From Bacteroidota bacterium (GTDB lineage: Bacteria; Bacteroidota; Bacteroidia; J057; JAJTIE01): 64,000 bases of DNA. Of this stretch, positions 42,010 to 51,092 are shown one piece after another. The stretch spans positions 148,393-212,392 of the forward strand of contig JAJTIE010000018.1 in the NCBI GenBank assembly GCA_021300195.1, written 5' to 3'. Position numbers and translations under genes: made by a program. A model generated the notes under the pieces. It did not search any database, was not told where the DNA came from, and saw only the letters and a list, made by a program, of their open reading frames with translations. Within the stretch, counting starts at the first letter, position 1. Every line of letters starts with the position of its first letter.

Positions 42010-43659
42010 ATGGGGCGCGCCTGCGGCTGGGGGCTCTGGGGGGGCTCGCTGTTTTGGCTGGCCTTGGCCCTGCTGCCAGCCTGGGTGGTGCCCGCCCTGG
42101 CCTATGCCCTGCACCCTGGCCCCACTGTGCAGCAGCTGCTGGCACACTACTGGGCTCCGGCTCGTATGGTCGAGATCCGGCTCCTTCTGCTGGGTGCGGC
42201 TCTGGCTTGGGCCGCCCTGGCCTGGCTCTACGGCCGCTACCGCCCTGGCTGGGCAAGCCTCCGCCTGGTCTGGCCCCCGCTGGATGTAGTTACCCTGGGC
42301 TTTGTGGGGGTTTCGGCCCTGCGGATCTACTGGGCCTACACCCTGCCTATCACCTACGACGAAGCATACAGCTATTTGAACTTCAGTGCCCATGGCCCCC
42401 ATGTGGCTCTTTTCTACTACGCAGGCACCAATAATCACCCCCTCTTCAATGCCCTGAATAGCCTGACCGCAGGCCTGGGCCTACGGCTGCTGCCCACGCT
42501 GCTGGGCCTGGCCCTGCTGTGGGTGGGTGTGCGGCAGCTACGCCGCTGGTGGGGCACACCCGCTGCCCTGCTGGCCCTACTGGTGCTGGCTGCTGCCCCA
42601 CTGCTCACCTTTTACGGCATCCTGGCCCGGGGCTACGGCCTACAGCTGCTGGCCCTGGTGCTGGCCACAGGCCACTGGCAGCAGCTTGTAGCCCGTGGCC
42701 TACCAGCAGGGCATGTGGTGCGGCAGCACGGGGCTTTTTTGGGCTGGTGCACGGTGGCCCTGGTGACCCTGCCCACGGCGGTCTTTCCGCTGGCGGGCTT
42801 CTATGTAGCCTGGGGCGTGCTGGTGGCCCGGGCTGTGGCCGCGCCTGCGCCGTGGCTGCGCAGCATGGGGGCCCTGGCCCTGCTGGGCTGCGCGTACTAT
42901 CTTCCGCTCTTTGCGTTCAATGGCCTGGGCGGCCTGCTGGGCACCGGCACGCTGGTAGATCAGCAGGCGGCTTTCTCGCTGCTCGCGCTGGCAGGCCAGG
43001 TGCCGGCGGTGTGGCAGCAGTTTGTGGAGCTGGGCCCCTACAGCTATCTGCTGGGCCTACTGCTGGCAGGCCTGGGGCTACGCTACGCCGGGCACCCCAT
43101 TATGCTGCTGGCCGCGCTGCAGCTGCAGCTTTGGTTTCCGCTCTTTGCCCTCCTGGGCCTGCTGCCCTTTGAGCGCATCTTGCTTTATCAGCTGTGGTTC
43201 TCGGCCCTCATTGGGGCCTTTGTGCTACACCGGCTCGGGCGGCTTGGCCCGCCGGTTTTTGCCCACCTAGTCTTGCTCCTGGCGCTGCTTTGGGCCTCCT
43301 GGCAGCTTTATCGCTTTCCGCAGCTGTTTCGGCGCAGTTACCCGGAGCCCTACGAGGCACAGCTATTCCTCCAGCGCCATGCGCAGTATCCGGCCCCCTA
43401 TTTCAGCTCAGACGCGTACTACCACCTGCTGAAACTGGAGGAGCTGCCAGGCCTGCTGCCCCAGCGCAGCTGGCCCCAGGTGGCCTACACCCAGGCCCGC
43501 ACGCTTATCGTCTCTCGGGATGAGCCGCTGGCGCTAATTCCCCCTGTCTTCCGGCTGGTGTATCAAACGGGTGATCTGCAGGTATACGTGCGTTGGCCGG
43601 GTGCCGCTGGCACACACACCTCTGCCCCTTCGCGTCCTACTCAAACACCTGGCCACTGA
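42010..43659 (+). CDS. Polytopic membrane protein, GT39-like glycosyltransferase
   Basis: A 549-residue protein with about eleven hydrophobic segments. The first periplasmic loop carries ITYDEAYSYLNF, a D-E motif at the place used by dolichyl-phosphate-mannose-protein transferases and ArnT-like enzymes, followed by NNHPLFNAL. A C-terminal soluble part (about 440-549) contains FSSDAYYHLLKLEEL. It probably moves a sugar from a polyprenyl-phosphate donor to an envelope acceptor, but both are unknown. I used ATG 42010 rather than GTG 41986, which would run back into the nnr gene. Its 3' end overlaps the convergent cytochrome gene by 23 nt. Confidence 0.75.
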   Translation: MGRACGWGLWGGSLFWLALALLPAWVVPALAYALHPGPTVQQLLAHYWAPARMVEIRLLLLGAALAWAALAWLYGRYRPGWASLRLVWPPLDVVTLGFVGVSALRIYWAYTLPITYDEAYSYLNFSAHGPHVALFYYAGTNNHPLFNALNSLTAGLGLRLLPTLLGLALLWVGVRQLRRWWGTPAALLALLVLAAAPLLTFYGILARGYGLQLLALVLATGHWQQLVARGLPAGHVVRQHGAFLGWCTVALVTLPTAVFPLAGFYVAWGVLVARAVAAPAPWLRSMGALALLGCAYYLPLFAFNGLGGLLGTGTLVDQQAAFSLLALAGQVPAVWQQFVELGPYSYLLGLLLAGLGLRYAGHPIMLLAALQLQLWFPLFALLGLLPFERILLYQLWFSALIGAFVLHRLGRLGPPVFAHLVLLLALLWASWQLYRFPQLFRRSYPEPYEAQLFLQRHAQYPAPYFSSDAYYHLLKLEELPGLLPQRSWPQVAYTQARTLIVSRDEPLALIPPVFRLVYQTGDLQVYVRWPGAAGTHTSAPSRPTQTPGH

Positions 43660-44134
43660 AGGCCTCGCGCGTGGGCACCTGCACCTGGATAAAATCGTGT
43701 TTGGCTGCGCGGTGGCAGCTGTTGCAGCCGGTGAGCAGGGCCTGGTAGTGGCGGGCAAAGTCGGGCAGGTCCTTCTGCGCTACCACAAGCCGCATTTGCT
43801 TTAGGGTGGGGCTCAGGTGCTGGCGCATCAGCTGGCTGATGTTTTGCCCGTCTTCCATCAGCTCGGCTTCCAGCACCTTCTCCTCGGTTTCCTCCAGCTC
43901 GTGCAGGTAGAAGGATGCCAGCTGCTGATTGCCCGCCGTTCCGCTCCAGTGCAGTTTCTGTGCATAGTGGTGCAGCTGCTGCATGTATACAGCCAGCTCC
44001 ACCTCCGGCTCCAGCAGGGCTTCGGTCTGCTGGTCCAGGTGGTGCCGCAGCTGCCATAGCTGGATAGCTGCCCACAGGGCCAGCAGCAGGGCTACTGTAG
44101 CTATCAGGGGTACAAAGTGCCTGGAGAAATTCAT
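43637..44134 (-). CDS. Membrane-anchored cytochrome c'-like protein
   Basis: A 165-residue protein with an N-terminal membrane anchor (about 9-27) and a helical bundle (about 33-140). One heme-binding motif lies near the C-terminus in TGCNSCHRAAKHDF. A four-helix domain with a late CxxCH is the class II cytochrome c' layout; such proteins bind NO or shuttle electrons in the periplasm. The bundle also resembles the ligand domain of chemoreceptors, but there is no signalling domain. The frame is open further upstream; the ATG at 44134 is the one just before the anchor. Confidence 0.75.
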   Translation of the reverse strand: MNFSRHFVPLIATVALLLALWAAIQLWQLRHHLDQQTEALLEPEVELAVYMQQLHHYAQKLHWSGTAGNQQLASFYLHELEETEEKVLEAELMEDGQNISQLMRQHLSPTLKQMRLVVAQKDLPDFARHYQALLTGCNSCHRAAKHDFIQVQVPTREAFSGQVFE

Positions 44135-44207
44135 GCGGAACCTAAGTTTTGTGCTAAAATCCGAAAAAAGTCGGGCAATCACCACCCACCCCTGTTCCTG
44201 GAACGCA

Positions 44208-44234
44208 AAGGGCCTCCCGTATGAGGAGGCCCTT
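44208..44234. terminator. Rho-independent terminator downstream of metK
   Basis: Arms AAGGGCCTCC (44208-44217) and GGAGGCCCTT (44225-44234) are perfectly complementary around a 7-nt loop. It lies 28 nt beyond the metK stop and before the cytochrome gene on the same strand. Confidence 0.75.
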
Positions 44235-44262
44235 GTTATATCAAGACTGGATTGCCCGCGTG

Positions 44263-45552
44263 CTACAGGGCTTTCTCCAGCAGCCCAAAGGCTACGCGGA
44301 TTTTCTCCACATAGTCCAGCTCTTCCCAGGGGAAGAGCTTCACTTTCTTGCGTGCTTTGGTGAAGGTTTCGCTGCGCTTTCCGCCCTGCTCCTGTATCTC
44401 TACCGTATTCATCTCCACTTCCACCTCTTGGCACATGCGGCCCATGTGGCCGTAGGCCGCAGAGTTGCGGTAGATGGGGTTCAGCAGCTGCAGGCGCTCT
44501 ACGATGGCTTTTGGGCGCATGTCGAAGAGTTCGCGCACTTTTTCGGCTATTTGTCCGTCGGTCAGGCTCACCTTACCGGTGCCGTAGGTGTTTACGTTGA
44601 TGGACACCGGCTGGGCTACGCCAATGGCGTAGGCCACCTGCACCAGGATCTCGTCGGCCACACCTGCTGCCACCAGGTTTTTAGCAATATGGCGGGTGGC
44701 ATAGGCGGCGCTGCGGTCTACCTTGCTGGGGTCTTTTCCGCTGAAGGCACCGCCGCCGTGGGCACCCTTGCCGCCGTAGGTGTCTACAATGATCTTGCGC
44801 CCGGTCAGCCCGGCATCGCCGTGTGGGCCGCCGATTACAAATTTGCCGGTCGGGTTGATGTGAAACTTGGTGTTGCTATCTATCAGCTCGGCGGGTATTA
44901 CGCGTGGGATGAGGATGTTGCGTACGTCTTCAGTTATCTTCTTGTGCATTTCTGCATCGGCGGCAAACTCATCGTGCTGGGTACTGATCACAATGGCCTC
45001 TACGCGCTCGGGCTTCCCTTCATCCGAGTACTGGATGCTCACCTGGCTTTTGGCATCGGGGCGCAGGTAGGGCATCAGCTTGCCTTCCTTGCGGATCTTG
45101 GCCAGCTCGTGCACCAGGCGGTGGCTGAAGGCCAGAGCCATGGGCATATACTCGGGGGTTTCGTTGGTGGCGTAGCCAAACATCATGCCCTGGTCGCCCG
45201 CTCCCTGGTCCTTGTTCAGGTTTTCGGCCTCATTTACGCCTCGGGCTATGTCGGGGCTCTGCTCGTGTATGGCATTCAGTACGCCGCAGCTATGCGAGTC
45301 GAACATGTACTCGCCCTTGGTATAGCCTATCTCTTCGATCGTTTTTCGCACGATCTTCTGTATGTCCACATTCGCGCGGGTGGAGATTTCTCCGCCTACT
45401 ACCACCAGGCCTGTGGTTACAAAAGTTTCGCAGGCCACACGGCTGTGGGCATCCTGGGTAAGCATGGCATCCAGGATGGCATCGGAGATTTGGTCGGCCA
45501 CTTTATCCGGGTGTCCCTCGGATACAGATTCGGAGGTGAAAAGATAAGACAT
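44263..45552 (-). CDS. metK: S-adenosylmethionine synthetase
   Basis: MetK makes SAM from methionine and ATP in the cytoplasm. At 429 residues it has the ATP motif [17 protein letters not shown] at the N-terminus, the hexapeptide-like [12 protein letters not shown] and the glycine-rich [19 protein letters not shown]. The start at 45552 ([17 protein letters not shown]) is the family start; the frame stays open upstream by chance. It is divergent from trmB across 104 nt. I looked for a SAM riboswitch in the leader and saw none. The product supplies trmB and bioB in this window. Confidence 0.96.
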   Translation of the reverse strand: MSYLFTSESVSEGHPDKVADQISDAILDAMLTQDAHSRVACETFVTTGLVVVGGEISTRANVDIQKIVRKTIEEIGYTKGEYMFDSHSCGVLNAIHEQSPDIARGVNEAENLNKDQGAGDQGMMFGYATNETPEYMPMALAFSHRLVHELAKIRKEGKLMPYLRPDAKSQVSIQYSDEGKPERVEAIVISTQHDEFAADAEMHKKITEDVRNILIPRVIPAELIDSNTKFHINPTGKFVIGGPHGDAGLTGRKIIVDTYGGKGAHGGGAFSGKDPSKVDRSAAYATRHIAKNLVAAGVADEILVQVAYAIGVAQPVSINVNTYGTGKVSLTDGQIAEKVRELFDMRPKAIVERLQLLNPIYRNSAAYGHMGRMCQEVEVEMNTVEIQEQGGKRSETFTKARKKVKLFPWEELDYVEKIRVAFGLLEKAL

Positions 45553-45656
45553 GTGTTTTTTTCTTTTTAGGGGTATAGGGGCATAGGTAAGGTTGCGCAA
45601 ATCTCTGTATTTTACAGCAGATAGGCAAAAAATGGTTTGTTTTGCGCCCCGATCCC

Positions 45657-46295
45657 ATGCGCAAGAAGCGAGTCCGATTTGAAGATTTTGCCCGGTTGCC
45701 CAACTGCATTGCCGAGCCACTGAACCAGGACTGGGGATCGTACTTTGCTCAGGCGGAGCAGCCCCTGTGGCTGGAGCTAGCTGCGGGCAAGGCGTATTTT
45801 TCGGTAGAGCTGGCCCGGCTACGCCCGGAGCGCAATGTGCTGGCGCTGGACACCAAGCGGGAACGCCTGTACATGGGGGCGCAGCGGGCCCTGGATTCGG
45901 GCCTGCGCAACCTGGCTTTTGTGTGGACAGACATCTACATCCTGGACCGCATCCTGCCGCCGCAGTCCGTGGCTGGTATCTGGATCACTTTCCCCGACCC
46001 CTTCCCCAAGGAGCGGCATGCACCGCGCCGGCTTACCTCGCCCTACTTTCTCGCCCTATACCGGCAGGTGGCGCGGCCGGGTGCCCACTTGCACTTCAAG
46101 ACCGACGACGCGCCGCTTTTCGACTACTCGCTACAGACCCTGGCAGACGCGGGCTACAGGCTACAGGCCAGCACGCGCGACCTCTACCGCTCTGATCTAC
46201 TGGACGAGCTGACGGGTATCCCCACGCCTTTTGAGGAGCGCTGGCGGGCCGAGGGCAAGCCAATTAACTACCTGTGTGCCCAGATACCCCGCTAA
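45657..46295 (+). CDS. trmB: tRNA (guanine-N7-)-methyltransferase
   Basis: A 212-residue SAM-dependent enzyme that methylates G46 in the tRNA variable loop. It keeps the TrmB signature: the SAM site [15 protein letters not shown], then ALDTKRER, then [18 protein letters not shown], in which FPDPxPKxRHxxRR is diagnostic. The C-terminus ([20 protein letters not shown]) matches the family. The SAM loop reads ELAAGKA where ELGCGxG is usual, a known variation in Bacteroidota. Start is the ATG at 45657. It converges with the GT2 gene (18 nt). Confidence 0.9.
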   Translation: MRKKRVRFEDFARLPNCIAEPLNQDWGSYFAQAEQPLWLELAAGKAYFSVELARLRPERNVLALDTKRERLYMGAQRALDSGLRNLAFVWTDIYILDRILPPQSVAGIWITFPDPFPKERHAPRRLTSPYFLALYRQVARPGAHLHFKTDDAPLFDYSLQTLADAGYRLQASTRDLYRSDLLDELTGIPTPFEERWRAEGKPINYLCAQIPR

Positions 46296-46313
46296 CCACA
46301 GCTGGGCCGATGC

Positions 46314-47114
46314 CTACGCCACCGGCGGTACCGCTTCTGGCCGAAGCCGAGCCTGAAAGGCGGGCACGTGGCGCACATGGCGGGCAAAGAGGTTGTACCG
46401 GATGATGCAGTATAGCGCCCGGAAGGCATCTTTCATCCCTATTTTCTTCCCCTCCTCATAGGTGCGGCCATAGTAGCTAATGCCTACCTCGTAGATACGG
46501 ATGCCCTGCACCCGTGCCACCCGGGCAGTTACCTCGGGCTCAAAGCCGAAGCGCTTCTCCCTGAGCGGCAGTGCCTGTATCACCTCGGCACGGAATAGCT
46601 TGTAGCAGGTTTCCATGTCGGTCAGGTTCAGGTTGGTAAACATGTTCGAGGCAAAAGTGAGCATCCGGTTGCCGATGCTGTGCCAAAAGAACAGGATCCG
46701 GTGTGGGTTTCCGCCCATAAAGCGGCTGCCGTATACCACATCCGCGCTCCCCTCCATGATGGGTTTTAACAGCTTGTTATACTCCCTGGGGTCATACTCC
46801 AGGTCGGCATCCTGTATCAGCACCAGCTGGCCCTGCGCCTGGCGGATGCCCGTGTGTAGCGCTGCCCCTTTCCCCTGGTTTACCGCATGCTTGTAGTAGC
46901 TAATGGGTAGATCGGGGTTTTGTGCCTGGTAGGCACGCACCGCCTCTTCTGTGTTGTCGCGGCTACAGTCGTTCACCAGGATCACCTCTTTCTGCAGGCC
47001 CCAGCCTAGTTCCACGGCCTTGATGCGGTCCAGAATCAGGTGGATGGTGGGCCCCTCATTGTAGGCAGGGATCACGATGGAAAGGGTGCGTATGTAGCGG
47101 CTGTCGATAATCAT
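46314..47114 (-). CDS. Family 2 glycosyltransferase (dolichol-phosphate mannosyltransferase-like)
   Basis: A 266-residue GT-A enzyme. It shows [16 protein letters not shown] at the start, the nucleotide site [15 protein letters not shown], the metal motif [13 protein letters not shown] and the acceptor-region [14 protein letters not shown] typical of DPM1/Alg5-like enzymes. It would attach a sugar from a nucleotide donor to polyprenyl phosphate at the inner face of the membrane. No membrane segment is evident, so it is peripheral. The GT39-like protein and GtrA could use its product. The start ATG 47114 was chosen because earlier residues are not conserved. Confidence 0.88.
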   Translation of the reverse strand: MIIDSRYIRTLSIVIPAYNEGPTIHLILDRIKAVELGWGLQKEVILVNDCSRDNTEEAVRAYQAQNPDLPISYYKHAVNQGKGAALHTGIRQAQGQLVLIQDADLEYDPREYNKLLKPIMEGSADVVYGSRFMGGNPHRILFFWHSIGNRMLTFASNMFTNLNLTDMETCYKLFRAEVIQALPLREKRFGFEPEVTARVARVQGIRIYEVGISYYGRTYEEGKKIGMKDAFRALYCIIRYNLFARHVRHVPAFQARLRPEAVPPVA

Positions 47115-47342
47115 GGTAGAAATAGGCAAACAGAATATCAAGCCAAAGATAGGAAGCAGGCCTTACTCGCAATAACGTATTCGTGCAGGGTGTGCAGGGT
47201 CGCGGGTGGGCGCAGTAGTAAATCACGGATTTTTTGTTGCCCGCACGCTAGAACCATTACATTTTAATAAATTGCGTGCTTATTGGCCTGCATTCCTGGC
47301 CAGTGGTGTTTTTAGAGTGAAACCATTACGCGTATTTGAAAT

Positions 47343-48674
47343 ATGAGTGCGAAAAAGAAGGAGGAGGGTACTAAAACCCTGGAGAAATCAGCGCCCAAGG
47401 TAGGGAAGATTGACTTTAGCAATCCCTATGAGTCCATGCTGGCTCGCTTCAATGCAGCGGCAGACATCCTTAAGTTGAGCGATCGGGAGCGTGCCATTCT
47501 GGCTTCGCCCGAGAAAATTGTACAGGTGAGCCTGCCTGTTGTGATGGACGATGGCACTACCAAGGTGTTTGAGGGCTATCGGGTTATCCATTCCACAGCC
47601 ATGGGCCCCAGCAAGGGTGGCATTCGCTATGCCATGGAGGTGCACCAGGATGAGGTGAAAGCCCTGGCTGCCTGGATGAGCTGGAAGTGTGCCGTGGTAA
47701 ACATCCCCTACGGTGGCGGTAAGGGTGGCATAAAGTGTGATAGCCGTAGCATGAGTGTGGACGAGAAGGAGCGCCTGACGCGTGCCTACACAGCTGCCAT
47801 GAGCGAGGTATTTGGCCCCGACCTGGACATCCCGGCACCGGACATGGGTACAGACCCCAATGTGATGGCCTGGATTGTGGACGAGTATGCCCGCATGAAC
47901 AACAACAACTACATCCCCGCTGTAGTAACCGGCAAGCCCCTGAGCCTGGGCGGTAGCAAGGGGCGCACAGCTGCCACGGGCCGTAGTGTGATGACCACCT
48001 GCATGCAGGCCCTGGAGAAACTGAAGATGGACCCCAAAAAATCCACTGTAGCCGTACAGGGATTTGGCAACGTGGGGAGCTATGCAGCCCTGCTGCTGCA
48101 TGAGAAGGGACTGAAAGTAGTGGCTATATCCGACCATAAGGGTGCCTACTACAACAAGAAAGGATTCGACCTGAACCAGATCTTTGCCAAGCACGACCTG
48201 ACCGCCACCACCATAGACAGCTGGATAGGTGAGTATGGCAAGGACGTAGAGCGCATCAGCAACGAGGAGCTGCTGGAGCTGGACGTAGACGTGCTGGCAC
48301 CCTGCGCCATCGAGAACGTAATTACCACCACCAATGCCGCCAGCATTAAGGCCAAGCTGATCGTGGAAGGTGCTAACGGCCCGGTGAGCGCCGATGCGGA
48401 TGCTGTTCTGCAGGAAAAGAACATCATGATCGTGCCAGACATTGTGGCCAATGCAGGTGGGGTAACGGTTTCCTACTTCGAGTGGGTACAGAACCGCCGC
48501 GGACACTACTATACCGAGGATGAGGTGAACGACCGTGCCGACAAGATCATCAAGGATGCCTTCGACAGCGTGTTCGAGATGAGCCGTAGCAAGAAGGTGG
48601 GTATGCGCCTGGCCGCCTATCTGGTAGCCGTAAATCGGGTGGCAGAGGCCGTACGCCTGAAAGGTAAGTACTAA
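47343..48674 (+). CDS. gdhA: Glutamate dehydrogenase (Glu/Leu/Phe/Val dehydrogenase)
   Basis: A 443-residue enzyme interconverting glutamate and 2-oxoglutarate plus ammonia. The catalytic-lysine segment is GGGKGGIKCD, and the dinucleotide-binding fold has VAVQGFGNVGSYAA. The C-terminal VVPDIVANAGGVTVSYFEWVQN is the family signature. The first 20 residues are a Lys-rich extension. Cofactor preference (NAD or NADP) is not clear by eye. It is a single-gene unit with a strong terminator 50 nt after the stop. Confidence 0.92.
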   Translation: MSAKKKEEGTKTLEKSAPKVGKIDFSNPYESMLARFNAAADILKLSDRERAILASPEKIVQVSLPVVMDDGTTKVFEGYRVIHSTAMGPSKGGIRYAMEVHQDEVKALAAWMSWKCAVVNIPYGGGKGGIKCDSRSMSVDEKERLTRAYTAAMSEVFGPDLDIPAPDMGTDPNVMAWIVDEYARMNNNNYIPAVVTGKPLSLGGSKGRTAATGRSVMTTCMQALEKLKMDPKKSTVAVQGFGNVGSYAALLLHEKGLKVVAISDHKGAYYNKKGFDLNQIFAKHDLTATTIDSWIGEYGKDVERISNEELLELDVDVLAPCAIENVITTTNAASIKAKLIVEGANGPVSADADAVLQEKNIMIVPDIVANAGGVTVSYFEWVQNRRGHYYTEDEVNDRADKIIKDAFDSVFEMSRSKKVGMRLAAYLVAVNRVAEAVRLKGKY

Positions 48675-48723
48675 GCCGCTGATCCGAACCCGGGATCTCT
48701 ACCCGGCCTAAAGGAGAAAGTAG

Positions 48724-48752
48724 GCCCTGTAGCACCGCTACAGGGCTTTTTT
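48724..48752 (+). terminator. Rho-independent terminator of glutamate dehydrogenase gene
   Basis: Arms GCCCTGTAGC and GCTACAGGGC (perfect, 10 bp) with loop ACC are followed by six T. Confidence 0.9.
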
Positions 48753-48848
48753 GTGGCGATACCTCTTGTGGTACGCGTGCCTTAATCTGGCGATATGCCT
48801 ACAGTTTTCGTGCCCGCGCATACCCCGCTTTTACTGGCAGGCGCACAA

Positions 48849-48879
48849 AAAAGGGGGCCCTGCACAAGGGCCCCCTTTT
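48849..48879. terminator. Bidirectional terminator at the end of the E2 gene
   Basis: Arms AAAAGGGGGCCC and GGGCCCCCTTTT (12 bp) lie 25 nt past the E2 stop. The A-run and T-run allow use from both strands, mainly for the reverse-strand E2 gene. Confidence 0.85.
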
Positions 48880-48903
48880 GGTATCTTGTTTTCTGCTGCT
48901 CCG

Positions 48904-50253
48904 TTACACTTCCCGCTTGGGGTCAAATGCCTCCAGATAGTCGGCCACCCGGCGTACAAAGGCACCGCCCAGCGAGCCATCTATCACCCGGTGGTCATAG
49001 CTGTGGCTCAGGAACATCATATGCCTTATGGCGATTACATCTCCGGCCTCTGTTTCCAGTACTGCCGGCTTCTTGCGTATGGCCCCCACAGCCAAGATGG
49101 CACACTGGGGCTGGGGGATAATGGGGGTGCCCATTACATTTCCGAAAGTGCCCACGTTGGACACGGAATACGTGCCATCAGCCAGTTCATCCGGCTTCAG
49201 CTTGTTGCTCCGGGCCCGGGTGGTCAGGTCATTCACCGCTGCCGACAGGCCCTGCAGGTTCAGCCGGTCTGCGTTCCGGATTACGGGCACGATCAGGTTG
49301 CCACTGGGCAGGGCTGCTGCCATACCCAGGTTGATGTCCTTGCGCACCAGGATCTTATCACCATCTACGGCAATGTTTACCATCGGGTAGTCGCGCAGCG
49401 CCTTCGCTACGGCTTCCAGAAAGATGGGTGTGTAGGTAATTTTGGTACCATACTTCTTCTCGAAAGCCCCCTTGTTCCGCTCGCGCCAGTTTACCAGGTT
49501 CGTTACATCTGCCTCCACAAAGCTGGTAACGTGGGGGCTGATGTGCTTGGAGTACACCATGTTTTCCGCAATCATCTTGCGCATGCGGTCCATCTCTATG
49601 ATCTCGTACTCCCCGTTTATGCTCACGGGCTTCTGCTGTATGCTGTAGCCGCCGCCGGTGGCTGCGGGTGCCTGTCCGTTGGTGCGTGTAGGCGGTGTAG
49701 CCACAGCCTGGGCCGCAGGCTGGCTACCGCGCTGGGCCACCCAGGCTAGTATGTCTTTCTTGGTAACACGGTTTTCGCGGCCGGTGCCGGGTACGCGGCT
49801 CAGCTCTGCCTGGTCTATGCCTTCCTCTCGGGCTATGCTCATCACCAGCGGGCTGTAGAACCGTCCCTCCTGGGTGCTGGCCAGGGCTACCTGTGCTACA
49901 GGGCTGGCGGTGGTGTGTGCCACCAGTTGCGTTACCGCAGCTCGGCTACTTGCGTTTTCCTGGCTGGCCACTCCGGCGGTGGGTGTAGCCGGGGCGGGCT
50001 TACTCGCTGCAGCCTCTGTCTCTATACGGGCTATTACGGTGCCCACGGCCACCACATCTCCGTCCTTATACAGCGTTTCTACCAGCCGGCCCTCTACGGG
50101 GCTCGGCACCTCGCTGTCCACCTTGTCCGTGGCTATCTCCAGCACCGTTTCCTCTTCCTCCACCTTGTCACCTATGCCCTTGCTCCAGCTGATGATGGTG
50201 GCCTCCATAATGCTCTCGCCCATTTTGGGCATTACCAGGTCTACTACCGCCAT
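48904..50253 (-). CDS. Dihydrolipoamide acyltransferase (2-oxo acid dehydrogenase E2)
   Basis: A 449-residue E2 component that transfers acyl groups from lipoate to CoA. An N-terminal lipoyl domain carries the lipoylated lysine in IATDKVDSEV (K44). After an Ala/Pro/Thr-rich linker comes a peripheral-subunit-binding domain (about 145-185: YSPLVMSIAREEGID, VTKKDILAWV). The C-terminal catalytic acyltransferase domain has HRVIDG. It could belong to the branched-chain or the 2-oxoglutarate complex; E1 and E3 genes are not adjacent. Start 50253 follows a -7 box at 50326-50333. The family in Bacteroidota is often a branched-chain E2. Confidence 0.9.
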   Translation of the reverse strand: MAVVDLVMPKMGESIMEATIISWSKGIGDKVEEEETVLEIATDKVDSEVPSPVEGRLVETLYKDGDVVAVGTVIARIETEAAASKPAPATPTAGVASQENASSRAAVTQLVAHTTASPVAQVALASTQEGRFYSPLVMSIAREEGIDQAELSRVPGTGRENRVTKKDILAWVAQRGSQPAAQAVATPPTRTNGQAPAATGGGYSIQQKPVSINGEYEIIEMDRMRKMIAENMVYSKHISPHVTSFVEADVTNLVNWRERNKGAFEKKYGTKITYTPIFLEAVAKALRDYPMVNIAVDGDKILVRKDINLGMAAALPSGNLIVPVIRNADRLNLQGLSAAVNDLTTRARSNKLKPDELADGTYSVSNVGTFGNVMGTPIIPQPQCAILAVGAIRKKPAVLETEAGDVIAIRHMMFLSHSYDHRVIDGSLGGAFVRRVADYLEAFDPKREV

Positions 50254-50325
50254 TGTATGAAAATTGTAAAAAAACGTACGTCTTCGCTTGATCGAGCGCT
50301 TCTCGGCCTTTTTGCCAAAAGCGTG

Positions 50326-50333
50326 CAAATATA
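50326..50333 (-). promoter_or_regulatory. Putative -7 promoter element for the E2 gene
   Basis: The reverse strand reads TATATTTG, an exact TAnnTTTG match, giving a leader of about 65 nt before the ATG at 50253. Confidence 0.5.
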
Positions 50334-50471
50334 GGAATAATTCGGGCAGGCATGCCCGGCTTGCCGGTTGGGAGCCAGTGCAGATCTCCCCATGGTCGTA
50401 GCTCCAGCATTCTGTGGGAACTCTTTTGCGCTTTGCGTGCTTGAACTTGCTCCACCGTAATTACGCGTAAA

Positions 50472-51065
50472 ATGAAGCATCTCTTGCGCCCCCTCGCTCG
50501 TACACTCACCGCCTGCCTCCTGCTGGGGGGGCTGCTTGTTTTTGCCGGTTTTCACTATCTGGCTAGCCAGACCTATGAGATACAGACAGCAGCTGTGCGC
50601 ATTAGCTTTCGCGGGGCCGATGCGCAGAGCAAGTTTCCCAAGGAGGGGGAACTGCGGGGCCTACAGGGCCGCATCCGCTTTGCGCCAGGCATTCTGGCCG
50701 ATGCGCAGTTTGAGGTGGAACTGCGGGCGGACTCCGTAGACTTGTACAACGGGCTGATGAACAAGCATGCGACAGGCCAAAACTGGCTGAACGCCGAGGC
50801 CTACCCCACCATTACCTACCGGGGCAGCCAGGTGGAAAAACACAAGGAGGGCTATGTGCTGAACGGCACGCTAGACCTGCATGGGGTTAAAAGAGAGATT
50901 CCTATTGTCTTTGATTTTCAGGCTGATAGCCAGGGTTCTCCTGCTTTCAAGGGTTACATGGTTGTCAATCGGAACGACTTTGGCATAGGTACACCCGGGG
51001 GCAAAGTGGACGACCTGATACGGGTGGATATTCACGTGCCTGTGGTGCCGGGTGCAGCCCGATAG
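50472..51065 (+). CDS. YceI-family protein
   Basis: A 197-residue protein with a membrane anchor or signal segment (about 8-30) and a YceI lipocalin-like domain: AVRISFRGADAQSKFPKEGE, GRIRFAPGILADAQFEVELRADSV, YPTITYRGSQVE and LNGTLDLHGVKREIPIVFDF. It lacks a lipobox, unlike the YceI lipoprotein at 9735. The family binds hydrophobic molecules in the periplasm; a ligand cannot be assigned. It ends 27 nt from the convergent MATE gene, with no clear terminator between. Confidence 0.85.
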   Translation: MKHLLRPLARTLTACLLLGGLLVFAGFHYLASQTYEIQTAAVRISFRGADAQSKFPKEGELRGLQGRIRFAPGILADAQFEVELRADSVDLYNGLMNKHATGQNWLNAEAYPTITYRGSQVEKHKEGYVLNGTLDLHGVKREIPIVFDFQADSQGSPAFKGYMVVNRNDFGIGTPGGKVDDLIRVDIHVPVVPGAAR

Positions 51066-51092
51066 ACGTGAACGGTGGTGGTATATGGATAG

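Noticed and set aside
45553-45656. SAM riboswitch upstream of metK
   Set aside because: The 100-nt leader shows no SAM-I or SAM-II core that I can recognise.
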